Origin: Candidatus Woesearchaeota archaeon | GTDB lineage: Archaea > Nanobdellota > Nanobdellia > Woesearchaeales > JAUUYB01 | NCBI GenBank assembly: GCA_030590605.1 | Contig: JAUUYB010000020.1 | Location: 1 to 11,961 of the forward strand | Reading direction: 5' to 3' | DNA length: 11,961 bases | Notes under the pieces: model-generated | Told to the model about the DNA's origin: nothing | The model's database searches: none | The model's input: only the letters and a program-made list of their open reading frames with translations | In this document: piece by piece, positions 6,141 through 11,905 of the stretch | Layout: each line of letters begins with the position of its first letter | Numbering within the stretch: the first letter of the stretch is position 1 | Made by a program: the position numbers and the translations under genes

Positions 6141-8905
6141 ACCCGTACCTCAGCAATCGCAGGCCCCCACATCGATGGGACACCTGATTGATGATAAGAT
6201 GTGGTATTCAGGTTGTTCTCAGTCAGATCTATCGAGACCAACCCATCGTTGTCGAAATCGAAAAGATCGAAGATCTGGAATGCACCATACTGCAACCCGT
6301 CATCTGTCGAATTGACAGAATCGAGATAAGTATGAGTCGTGCTGTTATAGAAACATCTGCTGGTACCATTATATCCTGGGGGGATAGATATATCTCTGAT
6401 AGACCCGTCTTCTATCTCAAAAGTCCAATTGCATCCTTCAACTGAAGTGAATATACCCCCTGGGTTGATGAATCTGTCTATCCTGACAGAGTAGACCAAA
6501 CGGTTAGCAGGGGATCCATCAGAATAGTTTACAGGTATAGTCCCAGTCCTTGTGGTCACAGTGTTGTTCATGGAGTAGATGAATGTATCTACTGGGACAT
6601 CGACTACGAACGCGTCTCCAAGATACTTGAATGATGAGCCATACTCGCTCAGATTGTATGCTTCAGTGAGTGCGGTGTTGTCTATAGTCACCAATGAGGT
6701 CCAAGTGTCTCCAGAATATGAACATGCCTTCATCTCAATAAGTTCTGCTGATGGGGGAAGATAGAGCGTCCCGTTACTGTAAGTGTTGCCAAATTCATTC
6801 CCCTGAACTGTAATCGGTATCTTGCCATAGACTGGAGGCTCAATTATGGGGGTATAATTCAGTTCGATATAACTGTCAGGGTAAAGGAAAGAGGTCGTAA
6901 GGTTCCCTGTAGTCACTGTCGTCTGATTCTCATAGGAAAGTGCAAGGATAGTGCTTGAGATGTTCTGATAGATATCTGCCAGCATACTCGCGTTGTCACT
7001 TGCGTAATATTCTCCTTGGCCGCAGTCTGCGATGCTCCTGAGCGTATCATTCGCAGCAATGCATGCATCGACCGGACCGAATCCGATGGAATAGACAGTC
7101 GCATTCAAATCGTTGTACGCTCTACATGAACTCCAGTTCGCATTCGTTATGGCACAATCACAATCTCCTGTCTCACAGTCATCAGATCCGCCATAGCATC
7201 CTGCAGAACCCAGCCAAAGCCCTTCTTTTCCGTGAAGACCGGTCCTAGTCCCTTCGCAGCCGGATGATGCCTGGCAGGTATGTGTCGGAATGCCGTCTGA
7301 CATGACTATGATGAACTTCTTACGGCTCGGATTGCTCTCTTCGAACAGTATCTTGTATGCATCGTTTATTGCGCAGCAGATACATGTCCCTCCCTGAGCA
7401 GAGTAGGCGTTGACTTTTCCCTGGAGATACGCTGCGTCGTCTGTTAGAGTTTCCTCATAGACCCTTCCCTTATTTGGAGGACCTGAATCACCATAGAATC
7501 CGGATAGAGCTACCCTATTCCCGCTGTTGTTCAAGATAGTCGAGATGAATGTCTTGTCAAGACACTTAGCTAGGGAAAGACGCTCTGTATCATCATCATA
7601 AAGATTTGAATCATTGCAGTCCCTTTGTGTGCCTGCAACTTCCGCGGTCAGTTCCCATCCCATACTTCCTGAGAGATCAGTTATCAGCACGACATCTGCT
7701 TCGCCGTTACCGAATCCGCTAGCCAGTTCTGGATGCCCTAATCTGATAGGGATGGTCTTTTTCGAGAGATCAGAGATATTGAATAAGCTTTCCATGTGAG
7801 TGTGGTTCAGATAGGCCTTGATATCATCTGTCGAGTTACCTGGTGTCATGAAGACATTTGTCGCCCCGATATTGAAGAAAGTAGAATAATTGCTCCTGAT
7901 ATGGATATAGGCGCTCATGTTCATAAGCATGCCTGGAACGAAGAAACTATCATAGAGGTTTATCACCCCTTCAATCCCAGGAAGGTAGTATCTTGTAGTC
8001 GCGTTGCCATCTGAATCGTAATCTATTCCCATCTCTTGGGATTCATTGAAAAAATATTCTACTTGGAGGAACCCTCCACCGACTGCATCAGGATTTTCAG
8101 AGGAATAGTTCGAGGAAAGATTCTGGAAAGATAACGTAAAATTGTTCGTACCGTTGTGGAACAATGAATGGTATGAGGAAGACAGGATCCATTGGTCAGG
8201 TATCATGATCCCCCCTCCGCCTGAGCCAACAGTGAAGTTGCCGGCGAACACATCATTGATAAATAGCTGAAAATCGTTTCCTGCGTCGATATCTAGATTG
8301 ACTTCCTTGATATTTGATATGTTCGTGAAGTTGTCAGGGAGCAGTAACCTCTGTGAGATATTGCCTTCTCCTACGAACCCACCGAAATATCCAAATGAAG
8401 AAGTGAGGCGGTTCTCAATAGAGTTCAAAAAAATGGTCGAAGTGAATCCTTCGATCGGCTTGTCCCTTTCGATGCCTGATATCATCCTTTTGTAGCTGAA
8501 AAGCATAGCGACCTCAGAGTTCGTGATGTTATAGGTCTGATTCTGGTCCATCCATACTCCATAGCCATACCCTGAAGGCATGATGCTGATTATCACCTCG
8601 CGTGAAAGGTTCTCTGCGAGTTCGTCTTGTCCAAGTGCCCAGAACCGTCCTATCTGTACCAGGATAGAGTTGTTCAGGTCACTACCAGTGATGTTGCCTT
8701 TCGCGATCAGCTCAGCGACGTAGCTGTTGCTCGTCTCCCCTATCTTAAGGTTTGATAGGACCACAATCAAATCATGAGATAAGTAATTTACATCAGTGTT
8801 GGATTTCTCTTCGATATAGAAAGATGTCGTCACGAGCACAGCTGAAATGATAATCGCTGACGCAATCATCGCGTCTATCGTGAAATAATTTCCTTTCACT
8901 GCCAA
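6131..8905 (-). CDS. Giant modular pilin with von Willebrand factor A domain (TadG-like / tip adhesin candidate)
   Basis: 924 residues. A pilin-like N-terminus (KG then NYFTIDAMIASAIIISAVLV, residues 6-25) anchors or incorporates a very large exterior region. A vWA domain spans about 403-650: MIDAS DLSGS (410-414), the GGT motif with Thr507, and MSDG with Asp537. A Cys-rich insertion of about 65 residues follows MSDG; 14 Cys lie between 430 and 628 and 17 in the whole chain. DxDxDG calcium-type loops occur at 295-300 and 883-888. About 40 N-x-S/T sequons cover the chain. Bacterial TadG and vWA-bearing tip pilins have the same plan (pilin helix plus vWA), so a surface or tip adhesin is likely. 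TTG at 8905 has GGTG 5 nt upstream; GTG at 8899 gives a 4-bp GTGA overlap with the upstream gene and is an equally good start. Confidence 0.9.
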   Translation of the reverse strand: MAVKGNYFTIDAMIASAIIISAVLVTTSFYIEEKSNTDVNYLSHDLIVVLSNLKIGETSNSYVAELIAKGNITGSDLNNSILVQIGRFWALGQDELAENLSREVIISIMPSGYGYGVWMDQNQTYNITNSEVAMLFSYKRMISGIERDKPIEGFTSTIFLNSIENRLTSSFGYFGGFVGEGNISQRLLLPDNFTNISNIKEVNLDIDAGNDFQLFINDVFAGNFTVGSGGGGIMIPDQWILSSSYHSLFHNGTNNFTLSFQNLSSNYSSENPDAVGGGFLQVEYFFNESQEMGIDYDSDGNATTRYYLPGIEGVINLYDSFFVPGMLMNMSAYIHIRSNYSTFFNIGATNVFMTPGNSTDDIKAYLNHTHMESLFNISDLSKKTIPIRLGHPELASGFGNGEADVVLITDLSGSMGWELTAEVAGTQRDCNDSNLYDDDTERLSLAKCLDKTFISTILNNSGNRVALSGFYGDSGPPNKGRVYEETLTDDAAYLQGKVNAYSAQGGTCICCAINDAYKILFEESNPSRKKFIIVMSDGIPTHTCQASSGCEGTRTGLHGKEGLWLGSAGCYGGSDDCETGDCDCAITNANWSSCRAYNDLNATVYSIGFGPVDACIAANDTLRSIADCGQGEYYASDNASMLADIYQNISSTILALSYENQTTVTTGNLTTSFLYPDSYIELNYTPIIEPPVYGKIPITVQGNEFGNTYSNGTLYLPPSAELIEMKACSYSGDTWTSLVTIDNTALTEAYNLSEYGSSFKYLGDAFVVDVPVDTFIYSMNNTVTTRTGTIPVNYSDGSPANRLVYSVRIDRFINPGGIFTSVEGCNWTFEIEDGSIRDISIPPGYNGTSRCFYNSTTHTYLDSVNSTDDGLQYGAFQIFDLFDFDNDGLVSIDLTENNLNTTSYHQSGVPSMWGPAIAEVRVWK

Positions 8906-9396
8906 AGGTACACCACCATCCTTTTCGCGTCTGATTTGAATATCACGAATCTCACTATCTTAATCAGATGATCAGGATCACTATCAAGAAGGTTAGTCGA
9001 ATTGATCCCTGGTTTGCCTATCCCTTCATTCGTGGAATTGATCCATTCAATCCCGCCTATATCTTCAAATACGATATAATAATCATACTTAGTACGGAAT
9101 TTGGTCTTGGTCAGATTGTATTCTATCATACCGAGATAGTCAAGTTTTGTCTCATTGATGCGGTTTTTTTTTGTAAGTCCGATCTCAATCACGTTCCCAG
9201 TGTCCCACCCTGCTGGGTATCCCGGAGACATCAAAGAATCACTCAACAACCCCGCTTCAAGATCCATGTCTTCAAGGGTATCTACGGCCTTATCCAGGAA
9301 ATTGATATCAGCTTTGAAGAAAAATACAAGTGCGACTGTGAAGATGCTCAGAGCGAACATGATGTCCAGATACCAAATCTGTCCTTTCATATGCAT
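8896..9396 (-). CDS. Minor pilin-like protein
   Basis: 166 residues. The leader MKG precedes QIWYLDIMFALSIFTVALVF, a single hydrophobic helix; the rest is exterior with four sequons. The first mature residue is Gln as in archaeal class III pilins, but the acidic residue is Asp at +6 rather than Glu at +5. The vWA protein made by the next gene shares this +6 Asp, which suggests the two form adjacent layers of a minor-pilin complex. ATG at 9396 has GGTGA 7 nt upstream and overlaps the preceding pilin gene by 10 bp; a second ATG at 9390 gives a 4-bp ATGA overlap. A run of nine A on the coding strand (9164-9172) encodes part of LTKKN and is in frame. No named family is recognised. Confidence 0.83.
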   Translation of the reverse strand: MHMKGQIWYLDIMFALSIFTVALVFFFKADINFLDKAVDTLEDMDLEAGLLSDSLMSPGYPAGWDTGNVIEIGLTKKNRINETKLDYLGMIEYNLTKTKFRTKYDYYIVFEDIGGIEWINSTNEGIGKPGINSTNLLDSDPDHLIKIVRFVIFKSDAKRMVVYLWQ

Positions 9397-9776
9397 TGGA
9401 ATATCACCGTATTGTTCTTGAATTTCTTAACTGAATTGTTCCCTTTATGGATGCATCCGATCACTGTAGGGACAATCACTGAGAACTCCTGATGTTCAGC
9501 CAGGACTATGACAACATTTCCAGTCACGTTGACTGAATAATTTACTCCTTCAACTATAGTAGGAATCGTGAAATTACGCATATAGATCGGGTTTACGTTC
9601 TGAGCAAGATTGATCTCATCCTTGATCTTATATGCGATGTCACGGATAATGACATATTCTTTATCCCCCTCAATGTCTTGATGTGATTTTAGGATCGCAA
9701 CAGCAAAGACGAGGAGTAAAGTCATGAGAAAACCCATGATAACCAGAAATTCGATAGAAATCTGAGCTTTCAACAT
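9387..9776 (-). CDS. Archaeal class III pilin (QxSxE type)
   Basis: 129 residues from ATG at 9776. The leader is MLKA, followed by QISIEFLVIMGFLMTLLLVF: the QxSxE motif with Glu at +5 typical of pilins processed by EppA/FlaK-type prepilin peptidases. Cleavage would fall between Ala4 and Gln5. The exterior part has five sequons and two Cys near the C-terminus (IGCIHKG and QCI), likely a disulfide. ATG 9776 is chosen over an upstream in-frame ATG at 9803 because only 9776 gives the short basic prepilin leader; a GAGGGT ribosome site lies 8 nt before it. It overlaps the previous pilin gene by 7 bp. Together with that gene it is the best candidate for a fibre-building subunit. Confidence 0.9.
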   Translation of the reverse strand: MLKAQISIEFLVIMGFLMTLLLVFAVAILKSHQDIEGDKEYVIIRDIAYKIKDEINLAQNVNPIYMRNFTIPTIVEGVNYSVNVTGNVVIVLAEHQEFSVIVPTVIGCIHKGNNSVKKFKNNTVIFQCI

Positions 9777-10195
9777 CCTGTCAGACCCTCTTCCAATATG
9801 CATACACTGTTTGGTTGAGCAAGAACCTTGATATATTTTATACCGCTAGAAGTGGAAATATTTCCTGTGATGTTCACGCTAGAATACTTCTCTATATCTG
9901 TCAATCCATGTGATGTGCGCATCTGGAACATGATAGTATGATTTACGATAAGAATCCTTTCAATATTTGTCGGCATGTAGGTCTTTATTGTGGTCCTAGC
10001 GGGAGTTCCAAGATAATATATTTCTTCAGCAGCATCGACAAGAGACCTTGTAATCTTATCGGCTTGATTAGAGACTACAACCAAGTTCTGTTCTTCATTA
10101 TGCTGGTATTGGACCAATATAAGGACTGTGAGCATACTCACTGTAAATCCAACTAATACTAAATACTCTATAGAAAGCTGCCCTCTTTTTTCCAT
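9770..10195 (-). CDS. Archaeal class III pilin (QxSxE type), first gene of pilin operon
   Basis: 141 residues. Leader MEKRG, then QLSIEYLVLVGFTVSMLTVL, an exact match to the archaeal QxSxExxxL pilin pattern with Glu at +5. Prepilin peptidase cleavage after Gly5 is predicted. The exterior part has three sequons (NHT, NIT, NIS) and two Cys close to the C-terminus (VCILEEGLTGC), paralleling the next pilin, so the two are probably paralogues. As promoter-proximal gene it is likely the most abundant product of the operon and a major pilin candidate. The ATG at 10195 has no good ribosome site; a TATA-like element centred about 29 nt upstream points to a leaderless or very short-leader mRNA. Confidence 0.92.
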   Translation of the reverse strand: MEKRGQLSIEYLVLVGFTVSMLTVLILVQYQHNEEQNLVVVSNQADKITRSLVDAAEEIYYLGTPARTTIKTYMPTNIERILIVNHTIMFQMRTSHGLTDIEKYSSVNITGNISTSSGIKYIKVLAQPNSVCILEEGLTGC

Positions 10196-10220
10196 ATGTT
10201 TGAATAATCGATTTCCTTTC

Positions 10221-10228
10221 TTATAATT
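10221..10228 (-). promoter_or_regulatory. TATA-like element of the pilin operon
   Basis: The minus strand reads AATTATAA within an A/G-rich context. Its centre is about 29 nt from the pilin ATG, so transcription should begin within a few nt of the start codon. Confidence 0.5.
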
Positions 10229-10284
10229 CTTTCTATGCTTCTGTTAACCCAAGTTTGATTTGTATCTGGATGTTCTTTTCATAG

Positions 10285-10354
10285 ACGCTCCAGCACCTTC
10301 CCTTGACGGTGGCAGACGGTCACTCTCGCGAATGTCCTACGGACAGGGGGTGCG
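10285..10354. ncRNA. GC-rich foldable island, candidate structured RNA
   Basis: 45 of these 70 bases are G or C, while the flanks are AT-rich. The segment closes on itself: GCACC (10293-10297) pairs with GGTGC (10349-10353), and CCC (10300-10302) with GGG (10346-10348). Inside lie two hairpins: TGAC/GTCA (10304-10307 with 10319-10322, plus two more pairs) and TGTCC/GGACA (10333-10337 with 10341-10345, 3-nt loop). This gives a three-way-junction shape. No tRNA, 5S, SRP or RNase P signature was found. The strand is unknown; a TATA-like ATATAAAT on the minus strand at 10402-10409 could start a leftward transcript near 10378. It could be a stand-alone RNA or a long leader of the pilin operon. Confidence 0.3.
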
Positions 10355-10386
10355 CTTGATTTGGTATGATTGAGAAAGGAGGATAA

Positions 10387-10477
10387 CAGAAACTTTCCCT
10401 AATTTATATGTTCGTCCTAACTCCATCTTAAAAGATGGAGTATTAACGGACTCACACTATTGAGGGAAATGTTTCTG
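10387..10477. repeat. Long nested inverted repeat (hairpin)
   Basis: The arms CAGAAACTTTCCCT (10387-10400) and AGGGAAATGTTTCTG (10463-10477) make 14 pairs with one bulged T. Inside, GTCCTAA (10414-10420) pairs with TTA (10443-10445) and GGAC (10448-10451). This encloses a perfect 8-bp hairpin CTCCATCT/AGATGGAG (10421-10428 with 10433-10440) with loop TAAA. The nested stems on one axis look like an RNA rod; either strand could form it. No ORF covers it. Confidence 0.55.
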
Positions 10478-10479
10478 GA

Positions 10480-10549
10480 ATCATAAAGTCGAGCTGTCGA
10501 GCTTGTATCCTCCAGATAAATCAAGAGGTATTAAGCTCGACTTTATGAT
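10480..10549. repeat. 70-bp inverted repeat with 16-bp perfect arms and an 8-bp tandem duplication
   Basis: The left arm starts ATCATAAAGTCGAGCT (10480-10495) and the right arm is its perfect complement (10534-10549). GTCGAGCT is duplicated in tandem at 10488-10495 and 10496-10503, so the right arm can also pair with the second copy (GTCGAGCTT/AAGCTCGAC, 9 bp). The interior holds a weaker CCTC/GAGG hairpin. It could be a small palindromic mobile relic, a protein-binding cruciform, or the 3' domain of a structured RNA together with the preceding hairpin. Confidence 0.6.
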
Positions 10550-10581
10550 AATCCTGCTTTGACGTCTGTAACGGCGAAAGA

Positions 10582-10589
10582 TATAAAAA
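10582..10589 (+). promoter_or_regulatory. TATA box of the acidic-protein gene
   Basis: TATAAAAA preceded by the purine-rich BRE-like CGAAAGA. Its centre lies about 29 nt before the ATG at 10615, consistent with leaderless or near-leaderless transcription. Confidence 0.6.
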
Positions 10590-10614
10590 GAAGGATGACT
10601 CCAGTTTTTATGGG

Positions 10615-11331
10615 ATGGGGCAGAAAGATTTTAACCGGATGATGGGAGATTACCTCGACGTGCGACGAAAGAACACTCCTACAAAGAAGAAGAAGAAAAG
10701 ATTCTCTAGTGATCCAGATACACTTACAGAGATCAGTTCGACTAAGGTCCATATCGTGAAACAGGAAGATACAGGTATGGACCGATTTTTCAAACGGATA
10801 ACAGGTTACCTGAACGCGAGCGATCCAAAGAAAGAAGAACAAGTCCTTATGGATGAGAATGGTGACTCTATCGAGAAAGAAGATGAGAAACTCTTCGAAA
10901 AGGAAGATAAACAGCTAGAAGAAGAAGTCAGTCCGTCTGGTCTTGAAAGATTCAAAGCATGGTTATTCTCATTCAAGAGCAGCAAGGAGACATTTGTCGA
11001 AGACGATTTCGAAGAGGAGATGCGAGAAGAAGCGGAAGAGATACTCGAGAAAGAAGAGCATATCGAAGAAGAAGAAAGAGAGCTTGAGAAAGAGAAAGCA
11101 GGATTCGTCAGAAGATTCATGATGAAGATAGGTCTGGCTCGAGAACCTGAGCATCAAGAGGAAGAATTTGAGGAAGACCAGATAGACCCTGACCTTAAAG
11201 AGATAGCAAAGGTCGCGACAAAGGTCATGAAGATGCTCCCTACCCGAAAGTTCCAATCGTTCAAGGAATCAGAGGACTTCATCAAGTTCAAGGAAATCCT
11301 AGACCGGAGAGATCTCTTGAAGAAAAAATAG
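10615..11331 (+). CDS. Acidic cytoplasmic protein with three evenly spaced basic amphipathic motifs, unknown function
   Basis: 238 residues, no signal peptide or membrane helix. The N-terminus is basic (KKKKKR at 24-29). The middle is very Glu-rich and probably largely helical or disordered. Three similar basic/aromatic amphipathic segments interrupt it: GMDRFFKRITGY (54-65), GLERFKAWLFSF (109-120) and GFVRRFMMKIGL (163-174), starting 55 and 54 residues apart. A possible fourth, DFNRMMGDYL, lies at 5-14. The C-terminal 45 residues form a small helical unit ending FIKFKEILDRRDLLKKK. The repeated motifs could be membrane-surface or partner-docking helices. It is divergent from the pilin operon and precedes another pilin, so a pilus-linked accessory role is possible but unproven. 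The ATG at 10615 is set by the TATA spacing; no ribosome site is seen at usual distance. No known family is recognised. Confidence 0.85.
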   Translation: MGQKDFNRMMGDYLDVRRKNTPTKKKKKRFSSDPDTLTEISSTKVHIVKQEDTGMDRFFKRITGYLNASDPKKEEQVLMDENGDSIEKEDEKLFEKEDKQLEEEVSPSGLERFKAWLFSFKSSKETFVEDDFEEEMREEAEEILEKEEHIEEEERELEKEKAGFVRRFMMKIGLAREPEHQEEEFEEDQIDPDLKEIAKVATKVMKMLPTRKFQSFKESEDFIKFKEILDRRDLLKKK

Positions 11332-11337
11332 TGTCAG

Positions 11338-11361
11338 ATTTTCTTCTGTACATTTTCTATT
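11338..11361 (+). terminator. T-rich tract after the acidic-protein gene
   Basis: Two T-rich stretches (ATTTTCTTCT and CATTTTCTATT) begin 7 nt after the stop codon, without an obvious hairpin. This fits archaeal U-tract termination and separates this gene from the next promoter. Confidence 0.3.
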
Positions 11362-11382
11362 GGGTTCTAAATCCGTTAGTTT

Positions 11383-11390
11383 TTTATATG
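11383..11390 (+). promoter_or_regulatory. TATA box of the second-class pilin gene
   Basis: The stretch TTTTTATATG contains a good archaeal TATA element centred about 27 nt upstream of the ATG at 11414, again fitting a leaderless mRNA. This spacing is one reason for choosing 11414. Confidence 0.55.
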
Positions 11391-11413
11391 TGGTTAGCTG
11401 GTTAGACAACAGC

Positions 11414-11905
11414 ATGTTTGATTCAAAAAGAGGGATGTCACCTTTAATAGCGACTATCCTACTCATCGCCTTCGCGGTGTCTATCGGTGCAGTCATCATG
11501 AGTTATGGCAACCTCTATGATGAGGTAGATGATGTGGATAAAGTAGATCTAGAGGTTTTTTGCAAGGATGTCGATCTTGAAGTCTACGATATCGGCGGGG
11601 AGAGCCAGATCTGCAAGACCACTACAGGAGAGAAGGACCTTGTGACTTTCATATTGATCAATAAAGGGAGCAAGGATATCGACGGTCTCCAGATGCTAGT
11701 CTCGCTCAAAGGAGCGGTGAGCAGTGTCCAGGTCCTTGAACTTTCAAGTTCATCAGTGGGTTCAGGCTCGTTCATCGAACGGCAGATCAGCATAGACAAT
11801 AAGGGCAAGACGCTAGTTCAACTGCAATTCATATCAATTGTCTCAGACGGAAGCGAGACAAAGAAGTGCTTCTCAACACCTATAACTGAAATCAAGGACT
11901 GTTAG
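11414..11905 (+). CDS. Archaeal type IV pilin, RG-(V/M)SP-IATI N-terminal class
   Basis: 163 residues from ATG at 11414. Leader MFDSKRG, then MSPLIATILLIAFAVSIGAV, matching the archaeal type IV pilin N-terminal domain (PF07790-type). That class differs from the QxSxE pilins across the intergenic region. Prepilin peptidase cleavage after Gly7 is expected. The exterior domain looks beta-rich, with four Cys (near 50, 67, 154 and 163) that could form two disulfides. In contrast to the leftward pilins it has no obvious N-x-S/T sequons. An upstream in-frame TTG at 11360 would put 18 residues before the leader and lies upstream of the TATA box, so it is rejected. It could be a subunit of the same fibre or of a separate one; no motor gene of its own is visible. 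Confidence 0.9.
   Translation: MFDSKRGMSPLIATILLIAFAVSIGAVIMSYGNLYDEVDDVDKVDLEVFCKDVDLEVYDIGGESQICKTTTGEKDLVTFILINKGSKDIDGLQMLVSLKGAVSSVQVLELSSSSVGSGSFIERQISIDNKGKTLVQLQFISIVSDGSETKKCFSTPITEIKDC

Noticed and set aside
5962..6183. 73-codon minus-strand frame across the vWA/pilin-like junction
   Set aside because: It is a shifted frame of two well-supported overlapping genes with low-complexity Arg/Cys content.
9777..9803. N-terminal extension of the second pilin from the upstream ATG at 9803
   Set aside because: It would bury the prepilin leader nine residues inside the protein, while ATG 9776 gives a normal leader and ribosome-site spacing.
10285..10480. RNase P RNA (an ACAGAAA motif at 10386-10392), tRNA or 5S rRNA in the intergenic region
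   Set aside because: The GAGGAAAGTC partner region of RNase P is absent on both strands, no T-loop consensus or acceptor stem of tRNA size is present, and no 5S motifs are seen.
10385..10550. CRISPR array, because of repeated hairpins
   Set aside because: The two hairpins have different sequences and there is no repeat-spacer periodicity.
10543..10842. 99-codon minus-strand frame
   Set aside because: It runs through the promoter and coding start of the acidic-protein gene and shows no ribosome site or family-like sequence.
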